Notes: generated by a model not told the origin, from the letters alone. A stretch of DNA of 64,000 bases from Saccharofermentans sp. (GCA_016292135.1 JAEFAZ010000004.1:1-64000), one strand, 5' to 3'. Positions 32,112 through 42,000 are shown, numbered from the stretch's first letter. Made by a program: numbers and translations.

Positions 32112-34229
32112 ATGGAAAGCGATATCTTATCTTTTGAAAGACCCGCTTCTGACTGGAACGAAGCCCTTCCCATAGGGAACGGCAGGATGGGCGCGATGGT
32201 GTTCGGAGGAGTTGCGACAGAACTGCTTCAGCTCAACGAAGACAGCATATGGTACGGCGCTCCCAAAGACAGGATCAATCCTTCTGCCCGTGAATACCTT
32301 CCGAAGATAAGAAGAGCGATCGATGAAGGCAGGATCAGGGATGCAGAGGACATGTGCGTCCTCGCCCTGTCAGGGACCCCCGACAACCAGAGCCACTATG
32401 AACCGCTGGCAAATCTCTATATCCTTTTCGGTCATGAGAATGAAGATGTCACTTCCTATTCCAGGGAATTAGATATTGCAAGATCCGAAGTCCGTATCAG
32501 CTACACAAAAGACGGTGCGGGCTACTTAAGGAAAGTGATCGCATCCTTCCCTGACAAGGTCATTGCAGTGAAGTTAAGCTGTGACAAAAAAGGAAGGATC
32601 TCTTTCAGGACCCAGCTCGCAAGAGGCAATATCACATGGGATCTCGGGCCTTATAAGGACCAGGTATACAGAAATCCCGGATACAACAACTGTGTTGATT
32701 CCATCTTTAATCCGTCTACTGACAGGACAGTCCTGACGGGAAGATGCGGCGGTGAAGGATCTTTGGATTTTGCGTGTGAGATAAGGCTAGCAGCAAAAGG
32801 AGGCAGCGTCAGTTCCATAGGAAATACGCTCGTTGTCGATTCCGCTGATGAAGCTCTGATCCTGATCGCGGCGACAACGGGTTTTTACAACAAGGATCTG
32901 ACGGGATACCTTGATAAGACACTGGATAGTGCAGTGCTCAAAGGCGAAGATCAGATCTGGGAAGATCACTTGAAGGATTATTCTGATCTTTACGGCAGGA
33001 CAAGCCTTACTCTTCCTCCGTCAGAAACAGATGTCGTCCGCATGTTCAACTTCGGCAAATACCTTACGATCTCGGGGAGCCGCGAAGGCAGCCAGCCGCT
33101 TAATCTCCAGGGCATCTGGAACAAGGATTTCGATCCCGCTTGGGGATCCAAATACACGATCAACATCAACCTCGAGATGAACTACTGGCCCTGCGAAGTT
33201 CTGGATCTGCCGGAATGCCACCTGCCTCTTTTCGACCTGATCGAAAGGATGAAGCCGAGGGGGATGGAAGTTGCTGAGAAAATGTACGGGATGCGCGGCT
33301 TTGTTGCCCACCATAACACGGACCTTTTCGGTGACTGCGCCCCGCAGGACAGTTGCCTGTCTTCATCTTACTGGGTATTAGGTGCAGCCTGGCTCTGCCT
33401 CCATATATGGGAACATTACCGCTACACGGGCGACACGGATTTCCTTAGAGAACACTTTGACAGCATGCTCGAAGCAGCGGTCTTTATCGTCGATTACAGT
33501 GAAGCCGAAAACGGCTTCCTTGCCTTGTCTCCGACCCTGTCGCCCGAGAATGAATATATGCTCGAAGACGGGAAGAAAGCATCCGTCTGCAAGGGCACAG
33601 CGATGGACGATCAGATAACGGCCGAACTTTTCGAAGCAGTCCTTAAAGCTGAAGATATACTGAAGACAGGCCGTCCGGAGATCGAAGAGATCCGCAGGGC
33701 CAAAGAGCTGATAAAGCCCGTAAGCCTTACTGCAGACGGAAGGATAATGGAATGGCATAAAGAACTTGAGGAAGCAGATCCGGGGCACCGGCATTTATCA
33801 CATCTGTTCGGACTATTCCCGGGCAGCACGATAAGAGGAGAAGATTTGCTTAAGGCATCTTCCCTGACTTTGGAAAAACGCCTCGCATCAGGCAGCGGCC
33901 ACACCGGCTGGAGCAGGGCATGGATCGTCAACCTCTATGCGGCGCTCGGAAACGGCGCCGAAGCTTATAAACATCTTAGGCTGTTAATGTCGGACTCTCT
34001 CCTGCCTAATCTTTTCGATAACCATCCACCCTTCCAGATCGACGGAAACTTCGGCCTCGTATCAGGCATCATCCGCATGATCCTGGGAAGAGAAGGAGAA
34101 CAGCTTCCCGCATTGCCGGAAATATGGAAGGACGGTTCGGTCACGGGTCTCGTGCTCCCCGGAGGATCAAAGACCGATATTACATGGAAGGACCATAAAG
34201 TCACTTATTCCAGGATATACGGCAGATAA
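32112..34229 (+). CDS. GH95-family glycoside hydrolase (alpha-L-fucosidase-like)
   Basis: 705 residues from the ATG at 32112, within the in-frame stretch that begins at 32082 and overlaps the GH36 end. GH95 enzymes cleave alpha-1,2-fucose or, in some members, alpha-L-galactose. Signature segments are ALPIGNGRMGAMVFGG near the N-terminus, LNEDSIWYG, the catalytic-domain YTININLEMNYWP (about 350-362, holding the Asn pair that activates water) and HRHLSHLFGLFPG. No signal peptide. With the GH36 enzyme it suggests use of plant or mucin-type oligosaccharides bearing terminal galactose and fucose. Confidence 0.9.
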   Translation: MESDILSFERPASDWNEALPIGNGRMGAMVFGGVATELLQLNEDSIWYGAPKDRINPSAREYLPKIRRAIDEGRIRDAEDMCVLALSGTPDNQSHYEPLANLYILFGHENEDVTSYSRELDIARSEVRISYTKDGAGYLRKVIASFPDKVIAVKLSCDKKGRISFRTQLARGNITWDLGPYKDQVYRNPGYNNCVDSIFNPSTDRTVLTGRCGGEGSLDFACEIRLAAKGGSVSSIGNTLVVDSADEALILIAATTGFYNKDLTGYLDKTLDSAVLKGEDQIWEDHLKDYSDLYGRTSLTLPPSETDVVRMFNFGKYLTISGSREGSQPLNLQGIWNKDFDPAWGSKYTININLEMNYWPCEVLDLPECHLPLFDLIERMKPRGMEVAEKMYGMRGFVAHHNTDLFGDCAPQDSCLSSSYWVLGAAWLCLHIWEHYRYTGDTDFLREHFDSMLEAAVFIVDYSEAENGFLALSPTLSPENEYMLEDGKKASVCKGTAMDDQITAELFEAVLKAEDILKTGRPEIEEIRRAKELIKPVSLTADGRIMEWHKELEEADPGHRHLSHLFGLFPGSTIRGEDLLKASSLTLEKRLASGSGHTGWSRAWIVNLYAALGNGAEAYKHLRLLMSDSLLPNLFDNHPPFQIDGNFGLVSGIIRMILGREGEQLPALPEIWKDGSVTGLVLPGGSKTDITWKDHKVTYSRIYGR

Positions 34230-34254
34230 ACTTTTAGAAAAACTTCATGCTGCG

Positions 34255-34263
34255 TGGTATACT
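34255..34263 (+). promoter_or_regulatory. Extended -10 promoter of the small lipoprotein gene
   Basis: TGGTATACT fits the TGnTAnAnT extended -10, 33 bases before the start at 34296. Confidence 0.45.
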
Positions 34264-34295
34264 GTGCGTTGGAAATAAACTAGCGGGAGAATAAC

Positions 34296-34880
34296 ATGAA
34301 AAAGTTAATCGTAATAATGCTGCTTGCTGCATCACTCATGCTTACTGCATGTGATCCTGAAAGAAGAGTACAGGGCGAGACGACCACCAGGGGCGTAACT
34401 ACTACTGAGGCTCCGCAGCCTGACAAAGCACTGGCCGACATGAATGTTGAAGATCTTAAGAATACGATCATAAACACATTGGGTTATCTGGATACGGACA
34501 ACTTCGGTTCACATGAGATCCAGGTGATAGAAGCTAACCTCAATCCCGATCTCGGAAAGATCAACAGATACAATTTCGTCCACATGGACAGGAATTCCGG
34601 AGTATTTGACGTGCTCTTTGACATGTACGAATTTGAGGATGCTTCGAAAGTTTCCTCTCTCAAGCCCGGTGACACTTTAAAGATCCTTGTCGACGGTGAA
34701 GCAAGCAAAGTCAATCCCGATGACACCGTTACGGTTACGGCTGTCAACGGCAAGTTCGTTATAACCATCAAGGACTATGCTGACGTTAAAGGCGGTGAAG
34801 TTCCTGTTGCAAACACGACGGGAACGTTCTCGAGCACATCAGCTCAGGCGATCTACGACAGATTCATCTCTCTTAAGTGA
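34296..34880 (+). CDS. Small predicted lipoprotein
   Basis: 194 residues. A type II signal peptide ends at the lipobox LMLTAC (Cys about 20), then a Thr-rich linker (TTTRGVTTTEAPQ) and a domain of about 150 residues of alternating strands. No family recognised. GGGAG precedes the ATG. Its last 8 bases overlap the convergent aldo/keto reductase gene. Confidence 0.7.
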   Translation: MKKLIVIMLLAASLMLTACDPERRVQGETTTRGVTTTEAPQPDKALADMNVEDLKNTIINTLGYLDTDNFGSHEIQVIEANLNPDLGKINRYNFVHMDRNSGVFDVLFDMYEFEDASKVSSLKPGDTLKILVDGEASKVNPDDTVTVTAVNGKFVITIKDYADVKGGEVPVANTTGTFSSTSAQAIYDRFISLK

Positions 34881-36060
34881 TCTGATCCTTCTTTTTCCTG
34901 CCTACCATGAAATGGCGGGCTAATGCATAAGCTGCCCTGTAAGGAAAGGGCAGTAAGGCTTTGTCGGCTTCCTTGAGCTTCTCTCTTATCGGTATATTCT
35001 GCGGACAGTGCATCTCGCACTTGCCGCATTCTATGCAGCGTCTTGCATCTGCGGGTTCGATCCTGAGGGATATCGTCTGAAAGTATTCTCCCCTGCCCGC
35101 ACTCTTGTTCTCGGAATACATGTGGTTATAGCAGGAGAAGATGCCGGGGATATCGACTCCCTGAGGACAGGGCATACAGTACTTGCAGCCAGTGCATCCG
35201 ACCTTTGTGTTCTCGTTTATGTAGGTCTTGATCTTTTCGATCATGGCAAATTCTTCATCGCCGAATCCGCCTTCTTCCGCTTCCGATGCTATGCGGCAGT
35301 TCTCCTCGATCATATCGATGGAATTCATTCCGGAAAGAACGCAGGTGATGTCACTCTGGTTCCAGAGCCACCTGAAAGCCCACTCTGCAGGAGACCAGCC
35401 GTGAGGGTCTTGCGCTATCTCTTTCTTTGCTTTATCGGGCAAGAGATCTACGAGTTTTCCGCCTCTTAAGGGCTCCATTATGAAAACGGGAACACCCTTT
35501 TCAGCTGCGGCTCTGATCCCTTCTTTTCCGGCCTGGGAATTCTCATCCATGTAGTTATACTGGACCAGGCAGAGATCCCAGTCGTATGCGTTAAGGATCT
35601 TCTTGAACATCTCGGTATTGCCGTGGAAGGAGAAGCCGATATTCCTGATCTTGCCTTCTTTTTTCTTCTCTTCTATCCACTCACGGATGCCCACTTTTTC
35701 CAGTTTCTCCCACTGGGCAATATCGGTCATGTGGTGCATGAGATAGTTGTCAAGATGATCTGTGCGGAGCCTCTTGAGCTCGGTCTCAAGATACTTGTCT
35801 AAGCCCTCGCGGTTCTTGATGAAATACTGGGGGAGCTTGGTCGTAAGGATTATCTTGTCGCGAAGACCGTTCTTCTCGAAAATGTAACCTAAGGCTTCTT
35901 CGCTCCCCGGGTAGATATATGCCGTATCGAAGTAGTTGATGCCGAGTTCATAGGCCCTTAAGATCTCCTTCTCGGCTTTCTCAAGGTCTATCTTGTTGTT
36001 ATGGCTCGTAAATCTCATACAGCCGTAACCTAATATCGAATATCCCTTACGGTGCTGCAT
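34873..36060 (-). CDS. Aldo/keto reductase with C-terminal ferredoxin-type domain
   Basis: 395 residues. Residues 1-265 form the AKR TIM barrel: GYGCMRFT, catalytic Asp/Tyr in NYFDTAYIYPGSEEAL, Lys in IILTTKLP and His in DNYLMHHM. Residues about 285-375 add a cysteine-rich tail, CTGCKYCMPCPQGVDIP and CIECGKCEMHCPQNIPI, able to hold two [4Fe-4S] clusters. This architecture is common in anaerobes and suggests ferredoxin- rather than purely NADPH-coupled carbonyl reduction. The substrate is unknown. GGAGG precedes the ATG. Confidence 0.92.
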   Translation of the reverse strand: MQHRKGYSILGYGCMRFTSHNNKIDLEKAEKEILRAYELGINYFDTAYIYPGSEEALGYIFEKNGLRDKIILTTKLPQYFIKNREGLDKYLETELKRLRTDHLDNYLMHHMTDIAQWEKLEKVGIREWIEEKKKEGKIRNIGFSFHGNTEMFKKILNAYDWDLCLVQYNYMDENSQAGKEGIRAAAEKGVPVFIMEPLRGGKLVDLLPDKAKKEIAQDPHGWSPAEWAFRWLWNQSDITCVLSGMNSIDMIEENCRIASEAEEGGFGDEEFAMIEKIKTYINENTKVGCTGCKYCMPCPQGVDIPGIFSCYNHMYSENKSAGRGEYFQTISLRIEPADARRCIECGKCEMHCPQNIPIREKLKEADKALLPFPYRAAYALARHFMVGRKKKDQIT

Positions 36061-36181
36061 ATTACCTCCAAACGGACTTCACCTGCTGAAACTGATCATA
36101 TTTTATCATCTATCTATCACATAAAGAGAGCGGGTTATGGTGTAGTATATTTGTGTTATCGATATTCGGAGGTGTTGATAT

Positions 36182-37741
36182 ATGCGCGAAAAATGGTCAT
36201 CAAGATCTGCTTTTATCCTCGCGGCGATCGGTTCTGCCGTAGGACTCGGCAATGCCTGGAGATTCCCGGGGCTGGCTGCCAAGTACGGCGGCGGTGCCTT
36301 CCTGTTTGTCTATCTGATCGCAATGCTCGTGATCGGTATCCCTCTGCTCATGATGGAGATCTCCGTCGCAAGATACACGAGGCAGGGTGCTCCCGGATCC
36401 ATGCGCGCCCTTAACAAAAAAGCAGAAGGCATAGGCTGGCTTGCAGTATCCAACGGTATCGGCATCTCGATCTACTATGCGGCCGTATTCGCATGGGTAA
36501 TACTGATGTTCTTCATGAGCTATAAGTTCGCAGGACTTACGGGCAACACCGAAGCGGCAAGTTCCCTCTGGGCGACCACGATCAAGACCACGGGGACCAC
36601 GAGCGGATTTACGACCATATCCTGGCCCGTCTTAGGCTGTCTCGTACTGGCCTGGGGCTTCACATATCTATGTATCCGCAACGGCACGACGACTGTCGGA
36701 AAAGTAGTCAAGTTCACCGTATCGCTTCCCGTCATATGTCTCGTGATAATGGCTGTCCGCGGCATGATGCTCCCCGGAGCCCTGACAGGACTTGCAAAGC
36801 TCTTCCTTCCCGACTGGACGGCACTTGCCGATTCCAATCTCTGGGTCGATGCGATAGGTCAGGTCTTCTATTCCCTCTCGACATCGATGGCGATCATGTT
36901 CGCATACGGATCCTTCCTCGACAAGGATTCCAACATAGCGGTCGACACTATGATCATAGCCTTTTCGGATATGTTCATCAGCGTCCTCGCAGGCATCGTC
37001 ATGTTCACCACGATGGCAGGTGTCGGAATGCTCGACAGCATGTCTGCATCCGGTATAGCAACAGCTTTCATCATCTATCCGCAGGCGATCGTACAGATCT
37101 CGAACAACGGCATCTTCAACATGATCTTCGCCTTCATCTTCTACTTCTGTCTGATCACGCTCGCTATCGACTCACTCTTTTCGATCATCGAGGGCGTATC
37201 GACTGCCCTGTCTGACAAGTTCCATCTGAACAAGAAAAAGACCACTCTCACTATCTGTATAGTGGAAGGCATCATCAGCATCATCTATGTAACCGGTGCA
37301 GGACTTGCAGTCCTTGATATAGTCGACTACTTCATCAACAGCTACACTCTCCTCATCACGGGAGTCCTCGAGATGATCGCAGCAGGGTGGCTCTTTAAGA
37401 CGGGCAAGATACTTGTTGAACTCAACCGCAACACCAAGGGCTTTAAGATGCCTTCATGGTGGTTCCTGCCTTCGATCAAGTTCATATCACCTGTTGTCCT
37501 TTCGGGACTCTTTATCTGGAATCTCGTAAACCTCATCAGGAACGGAGGCATATACGGTGCTGCCGACGGCTATTCGCTTAAGGCCAACATCATCTTCGGC
37601 TGGGTACTCTGCGCACTCATCCTCTGCTCCGGTCTCATCATCAAGCTGATAGTAAAGATCAAGTCTTCTTCTGGTTACGAGGAAGACGACAGGAGCTGGG
37701 ACGAGCTTAACGACGAAGCCGGCGTTAAGGTCATAGAATAA
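36182..37741 (+). CDS. Neurotransmitter:sodium symporter (NSS/SNF) family transporter
   Basis: 519 residues with about twelve spans and the LeuT-like pattern: SRSAFILAAIGSAVGLGNAWRFP in the first span (unwound Na+/substrate site), GGGAFLFVYL in the second and VYSLSTSMAIMFAYGSF-like TM6 (FYSLSTSMAIMFAYGS, about 222-237). Bacterial members import amino acids such as tryptophan, leucine, alanine or tyrosine with Na+. GGAGG precedes the ATG. It stands alone, followed by a long hairpin. Confidence 0.93.
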   Translation: MREKWSSRSAFILAAIGSAVGLGNAWRFPGLAAKYGGGAFLFVYLIAMLVIGIPLLMMEISVARYTRQGAPGSMRALNKKAEGIGWLAVSNGIGISIYYAAVFAWVILMFFMSYKFAGLTGNTEAASSLWATTIKTTGTTSGFTTISWPVLGCLVLAWGFTYLCIRNGTTTVGKVVKFTVSLPVICLVIMAVRGMMLPGALTGLAKLFLPDWTALADSNLWVDAIGQVFYSLSTSMAIMFAYGSFLDKDSNIAVDTMIIAFSDMFISVLAGIVMFTTMAGVGMLDSMSASGIATAFIIYPQAIVQISNNGIFNMIFAFIFYFCLITLAIDSLFSIIEGVSTALSDKFHLNKKKTTLTICIVEGIISIIYVTGAGLAVLDIVDYFINSYTLLITGVLEMIAAGWLFKTGKILVELNRNTKGFKMPSWWFLPSIKFISPVVLSGLFIWNLVNLIRNGGIYGAADGYSLKANIIFGWVLCALILCSGLIIKLIVKIKSSSGYEEDDRSWDELNDEAGVKVIE

Positions 37742-37794
37742 GAACACCGGATCCGAAGAGCAAAGGCGGTTTCGCTCATCTTCACCGGTGTTCT
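37741..37794 (+). terminator. Long hairpin after the NSS transporter gene
   Basis: AGAACACCGG (37741-37750) pairs with CCGGTGTTCT (37785-37794), with further inner pairing GAAGAGC/GCTC..CTTC. The stop codon is inside the left arm. No good T run follows, so termination is weak or processing-related. Confidence 0.45.
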
Positions 37795-37816
37795 CACCGT
37801 AAAAAGAAGGTGTTCA

Positions 37817-37839
37817 CGGGGTGCCCATGAGGCACCCCG
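37817..37839 (-). terminator. Hairpin after the amt-PII gene
   Basis: CGGGGTGCC (37817-37825), loop of 5, GGCACCCCG (37831-37839), a perfect 9-bp stem starting 8 bases after the amt stop. No T run follows on the minus strand, so it may protect the RNA end or be a weak terminator. Confidence 0.45.
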
Positions 37840-37846
37840 CTATTCG

Positions 37847-39619
37847 TTAAGTATCCTGTAATGCGGCAAAGCCTGTCTCACCAGTCCTGATACGGACTAC
37901 ATCTGCAACGTTGTAGACGAAGATCTTACCGTCACCGATATGACCTGTGTAGAGAGCCTTCTTTGCAGTCTCAACAACCTTGGCAACAGGTACTGCGCTT
38001 ACGACGACTGATATCTGTACCTTAGGCAGGAGCGATGCTTCGACAGGAACACCTCTGTAGAATTCCTGACGGCCCTTCTGAGCGCCGCAACCCATTACGT
38101 GAGTTACCGTGATACCGGTTATGCCTATGCCCATGAGAGCATTCTTGAGGGCATCCAGTTTGGATTCCTTACAGATAATGTCAAGCTTGGTATAACGCTT
38201 GCCGTCAGCTGTAACGGGTTCTTCAAAGGAAGGAACTTCTTTGACTTCGACAGCCTCTGCTTCAGGTGTTTCTCCTGTTACCATAACGGGAGCAGCTTCA
38301 CCTTCAACGATAGCCTGAGGAGCAAAGTGGAAGCCTGCATATGCACTAGACAGACCATGTTCTGTGGGATCCAGACCTTCGATCTCTTCTTCTCTTGATA
38401 CACGAAGACCCATTGTCTTCTTGATGACTGTGAATGTGATGACCATCATGACTGCCGTCCAGAGAACGATGGAACCGATACCTAAGCACTGTACGCCCAA
38501 TACCTTCATACCGTCAGCAAAGCTCGTGCCGTGGATCAGAGCATAGACGGGACCGTCAACACCCAGTGAGGATGTGTTGGTTGCAAGAACACCTGTGAGG
38601 ATAGTACCTGCGATACCGTTAGCCAGGTGAACTCCGCATGCACCGACGGGGTCATCGATATGGAGCTTAAGATCTAAGAATTCAACTACCCAAACTACGA
38701 GGAGTCCGGAGATAACGCCTTCAACGATAGCACCTGCTGCGTCGATAGCGTGGCATCCTGCTGTTACACAAACGAGGCCTGCGAGGGAAGCGTTGATACA
38801 CATGGAGACATCAGGCTTACCGTTCTTGATCCAGGTGTAGAGCATACATGTAACTGTAGCAACTGCAGGAGCGATCGTTGTTGTTAAGAAGATAGCTGCG
38901 AGCTGTGTTCCGTCAGTTGCGGCAGCACCGTTAAATCCGTACCAGCCGAACCAGAGGATGAAGCAGCCCAATGCGCCGATCGGGATGTTATGACCCTGGA
39001 TGGCGTTGACCTTTGTAACCTTGCCTGCCTTGTCTTTTACATACTTACCGATCCTGGGGCCAACCATGATGGCACCGATAAGAGCTGCTACACCACCTAC
39101 GGTGTGGATGCAGGCAGAACCTGCGAAATCGATGAAGCCGAGCTGAGCAAGCCAGCCGTTGGAATTCCATGTCCAGCCTGCTTCGATGGGGTATACGATC
39201 AGCGAGAGGATCGCAGAGTAAACACAGTAGGATGAGAACTTTGTTCTTTCAGCCATAGCGCCCGATACGATCGTAGCTGCGGTAGCGCAGAATACGAGGT
39301 TGAAGACGAAGCTTGCAGCATTTGTTTCCATAAATCCTGAGAAGTCAGTGAAGATGTTGAGGTTGGGGATTCCCACAAAACCGCAGAACATATCCTCGCT
39401 CATCATGAGACCGAATCCCAGGAAGATGAAGCATACTGTACCGATACAGAAGTCCATCAGGTTTTTCATCAGTATGTTGCCTGCATTCTTAAATCTGCAG
39501 AAGCCCGCTTCCAACATGGCAAAGCCTGCCTGCATGAAGAATACCAGGGCTGCACCGATCAGGAACCATATACCGAACACTTCGGTATTTATTAATTCTT
39601 TTACAGCAGTTATATCCAT
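37847..39619 (-). CDS. amt: Ammonium transporter fused to a P-II signalling domain
   Basis: 590 residues from the ATG at 39619, which has GGAGGAAAAT just upstream; the TTG at 39634 is less likely. Residues about 1-415 are an Amt/Rh channel with eleven spans (FMQAGFAMLEAGFCRFKNAGN; pore motif HIDDPVGACGVHLANG). After a linker of about 65 residues, about 480-590 form a GlnB/GlnK domain (TKLDIICKESKLDALKNAL, T loop GRQEFYRGVPVEASLLPK, KIFVYNVADVVRIRTGETG). In separate systems GlnK blocks the Amt pore; here the inhibitor is tethered. The T-loop position of the usual uridylylated Tyr51 is Val, so control should rest on ATP/ADP/2-oxoglutarate. 88 bases downstream of glnN. Confidence 0.93.
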   Translation of the reverse strand: MDITAVKELINTEVFGIWFLIGAALVFFMQAGFAMLEAGFCRFKNAGNILMKNLMDFCIGTVCFIFLGFGLMMSEDMFCGFVGIPNLNIFTDFSGFMETNAASFVFNLVFCATAATIVSGAMAERTKFSSYCVYSAILSLIVYPIEAGWTWNSNGWLAQLGFIDFAGSACIHTVGGVAALIGAIMVGPRIGKYVKDKAGKVTKVNAIQGHNIPIGALGCFILWFGWYGFNGAAATDGTQLAAIFLTTTIAPAVATVTCMLYTWIKNGKPDVSMCINASLAGLVCVTAGCHAIDAAGAIVEGVISGLLVVWVVEFLDLKLHIDDPVGACGVHLANGIAGTILTGVLATNTSSLGVDGPVYALIHGTSFADGMKVLGVQCLGIGSIVLWTAVMMVITFTVIKKTMGLRVSREEEIEGLDPTEHGLSSAYAGFHFAPQAIVEGEAAPVMVTGETPEAEAVEVKEVPSFEEPVTADGKRYTKLDIICKESKLDALKNALMGIGITGITVTHVMGCGAQKGRQEFYRGVPVEASLLPKVQISVVVSAVPVAKVVETAKKALYTGHIGDGKIFVYNVADVVRIRTGETGFAALQDT

Positions 39620-39707
39620 ATTTTCCTCCTTCAATGAATATGGCAGTCCGTCTCAGATCAAGAGCCGGGCTGCCATAGACCGATCATATTTAATTTTCTT
39701 TTGCTTT

Positions 39708-41795
39708 TTATCTTACTGCGAAGAGCAGGTCACCGTATGTAGGGAAGGGCCAGAACTCAGAAGATGTCTTTGTCTCAAGACTGTCGCATGCCTTACGGAG
39801 ATTTTCCATGTCGGGAATGATGACATCCTTGTAGTAGTCTGCCTTCTCAACGAAGTCTTCCTTCTCCTCAGCGGTCTCGAGGTTGGATCCGAGATCCTTA
39901 TAAGCCTGGTATGCATCCTTCATATATCCGGAGATCTCACCAAGTATCTCACTCTCGAAAACTGTGTCTGCTCCGACTTCCTTCTTTGCGATGATGGAAT
40001 CTGCAAGTGATGTGGAATATGCAGATACCTGGGGAAGGATATCCTCGCTTGCCATCTCGACCATCGTTTGTGCTTCGATGTGCAGGAGCTTGCAGTACTT
40101 GTCGAGGAAGACCTCGTGTCTGGATACCATCTCTGCCTCGGAATAGACCTTATGGGAGATCATGAGATCCATGTTCTTCTGGTCGAGGTAGTGTGCAACA
40201 GCATCAGGTGTGGTCTTGAGGTTGGAAAGGCCTCTCTTCTCTGCTTCTTCGATCCAGGAAGCATCGTAACCGTTGCCGTTGAAGATGATCCTCTTATGTT
40301 CCTTGATCTCAGCCTTGATGAGATCGTGGATCGCACCGGTGAAGTCCTCTGCGCCTTCGAGCTTGTCTGCAAATTGCTTGAGAGCTTCTGCAACTGCGGT
40401 ATTGAGGACTGTATTTGCAAGTGCGATGGATGCAGCAGAACCCAACATTCTGAACTCGAACTTGTTGCCCGTGAATGCGAAAGGCGATGTCCTGTTACGG
40501 TCTGTCGTATCTCTCGGGAACTTGGGAAGTACGTGTACGCCTACCTTAAGAAGTTCCTTCTCCTTTGCACCGTAAGGTGTATCGTTCTCGATTGCTTCCA
40601 GGATCTCTGTGAGCTCGGAACCCAGGAATACGGAGATGACTGCCGGAGGAGCTTCGTTTGCACCGAGTCTGTGGTCGTTGCCAGCGGAAGCGACCGAGAT
40701 CCTCATAAGATCCTGATACTCGTCGACTGCCTTGATGACTGCGATGAGGAAGAGCAGGAATTGTGCATTCTCATAAGGTGTGTCACCGGGTTCGAGGAGG
40801 TTGATGCCCGTATCGGTGCTGATCGACCAGTTGTTGTGCTTACCTGATCCGTTGATGCCGTCGAAAGGCTTTTCGTGGAGGAGGCATACGAGACCGTGGC
40901 GGCCTGCGACCTTCTTCATTATCTCCATCGTGAGCTGGTTGTGATCAGTCGCGATATTCGTTGTAGTAAATATAGGTGCGAGCTCATGCTGTGAAGGTGC
41001 AACTTCGTTGTGCTCTGTTGTTGCAAGGATGCCGAGCTTCCAGAGCTCATCGTTAAGATCCTTCATGAAAGCCTGTACACGGGGCTTGATGGCACCGAAG
41101 TAATGGTCTTCCATCTGCTGTCCCTTCGGCGGGGGTGCACCGAAGAGTGTGCGGCCAGTATAGATGAGGTCTTTTCTTGCCTTATATCCTTCTTCGTCGA
41201 TGAGGAAGTACTCCTGCTCAGGTCCAACCGTTGTTGCAATGGATGTTACATCGTCGTTGCCGAAGAGCTTGATGACTCTCATAGCTTGCTTGTTGATGGC
41301 TTCCATTGATCTCAAGAGAGGTGTCTTCTTGTCGAGTGCCTCACCACCGTATGAGCAGAATGCTGTAGGAACACAGAGGACGCCTTCTTTGATGAATGCG
41401 AATGAAGTGGGGTCCCATGCTGTATATCCTCTTGCTTCGAATGTTGCGCGGAGTCCGCCGGAAGGGAAGGATGAAGCGTCAGGCTCACCTTGTGTTAGTT
41501 CCTTACCTGAGAATCTCAGGATGATCTTGCCGTCATCCGTGGGATTGATGAAGCTGTCGTGCTTCTCGGCCGTAACGCCGGTCATGGGCTGGAACCAGTG
41601 GGTGTAATGTGTACATCCCTTTTCGATCGCCCATTGCTTCATCTCGTTTGCAACTACGTTAGCTGCTTCGGGAGAGAGACGGTGACCGTGATGGATCGCA
41701 CGCTCAACTTCCTTGAAAGTCTCCTTGGGGAGTCTTTCCTTCATGACTGATTCCGAAAAAACGTTTTCGCCAAAAATCTTATCGGGGCTATTCAT
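39708..41795 (-). CDS. glnN: Glutamine synthetase type III
   Basis: ATP-dependent glutamine synthesis from glutamate and ammonium, the cell's main ammonia-assimilating step. 695 residues, the length of GSIII (about 700-730), far longer than GSI. GSIII signatures: [60 protein letters not shown] and GSGKHNNWS, which hold the metal and substrate residues. AAAAGGAG precedes the ATG. Its leader has a near-consensus promoter, a hexaloop hairpin and an overlapping terminator, pointing to antitermination control. amt-PII follows 88 bases downstream and may be co-transcribed. Confidence 0.96.
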   Translation of the reverse strand: MNSPDKIFGENVFSESVMKERLPKETFKEVERAIHHGHRLSPEAANVVANEMKQWAIEKGCTHYTHWFQPMTGVTAEKHDSFINPTDDGKIILRFSGKELTQGEPDASSFPSGGLRATFEARGYTAWDPTSFAFIKEGVLCVPTAFCSYGGEALDKKTPLLRSMEAINKQAMRVIKLFGNDDVTSIATTVGPEQEYFLIDEEGYKARKDLIYTGRTLFGAPPPKGQQMEDHYFGAIKPRVQAFMKDLNDELWKLGILATTEHNEVAPSQHELAPIFTTTNIATDHNQLTMEIMKKVAGRHGLVCLLHEKPFDGINGSGKHNNWSISTDTGINLLEPGDTPYENAQFLLFLIAVIKAVDEYQDLMRISVASAGNDHRLGANEAPPAVISVFLGSELTEILEAIENDTPYGAKEKELLKVGVHVLPKFPRDTTDRNRTSPFAFTGNKFEFRMLGSAASIALANTVLNTAVAEALKQFADKLEGAEDFTGAIHDLIKAEIKEHKRIIFNGNGYDASWIEEAEKRGLSNLKTTPDAVAHYLDQKNMDLMISHKVYSEAEMVSRHEVFLDKYCKLLHIEAQTMVEMASEDILPQVSAYSTSLADSIIAKKEVGADTVFESEILGEISGYMKDAYQAYKDLGSNLETAEEKEDFVEKADYYKDVIIPDMENLRKACDSLETKTSSEFWPFPTYGDLLFAVR

Positions 41796-41827
41796 GTTTT
41801 GTCACTCCTTTTCTTTACGGTTTTTGC

Positions 41828-41866
41828 AAAAGAAAAAGGCACCACAGATTATTAATCTGCGGCGCC
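41828..41866 (-). terminator. Leader terminator (attenuator) of glnN
   Basis: On the minus strand GGCGCCGCAGATT pairs with AATCTGTGGTGCC (stem complement of 41838-41866), followed by TTTTTCTTTT. Stem pairing is complete with G-U pairs. It ends about 33 bases before the glnN start codon. Its 5' arm begins inside the hexaloop hairpin at 41860-41873, so the two structures exclude each other. Confidence 0.85.
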
Positions 41867-41873
41867 TTTGCCG
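41860..41873 (-). promoter_or_regulatory. ANTAR-type hexaloop hairpin in the glnN leader
   Basis: On the minus strand CGGC-AAAGGC-GCCG: a 4-bp stem and six-base loop with A at position 1 and G at position 4, the recognition features of ANTAR proteins. Loop bases GGC and the 3' arm are also the start of the terminator's 5' arm, so protein binding here would prevent termination. Confidence 0.7.
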
Positions 41874-41897
41874 TTTGCTTTATGCTTAACTGCCGTT

Positions 41898-41926
41898 ATG
41901 TTACATCCAGTTCTTTTGCTTGTCAA
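41898..41926 (-). promoter_or_regulatory. Sigma-A promoter of glnN
   Basis: Minus strand TTGACA (complement of 41921-41926), 17-base spacer, TAACAT (complement of 41898-41903). The transcript would start near 41891, about 20 bases before the hexaloop hairpin. Confidence 0.75.
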
Positions 41927-41971
41927 CACCGCTTTGTACAAAAAAAGTAAACGATTTTGCACCTTACGCAA

Positions 41972-42000
41972 TTGACTTGATTTCTTATAAGTGATAGATT
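41972..42000 (+). promoter_or_regulatory. Sigma-A promoter of the GS-like / ANTAR / pyrG operon
   Basis: TTGACT (41972-41977), 17-base spacer, TAGATT (41995-42000). The start point would be near 42007, so the transcript begins almost directly with the hexaloop hairpin. The gene-free interval 41796-42153 holds the two divergent promoter/attenuator leaders. Confidence 0.65.

Noticed and set aside
39620..39707. A fourth ANTAR hexaloop attenuator before amt-PII
   Set aside because: A stem (TATGGCAG/CTGCCATA) exists, but there is no six-base A1/G4 loop and no T run; amt is more likely read from the glnN promoter.
40068..40847. 259-codon frame antisense to glnN
   Set aside because: A mirror of the glnN codon pattern with no ribosome site or family match.
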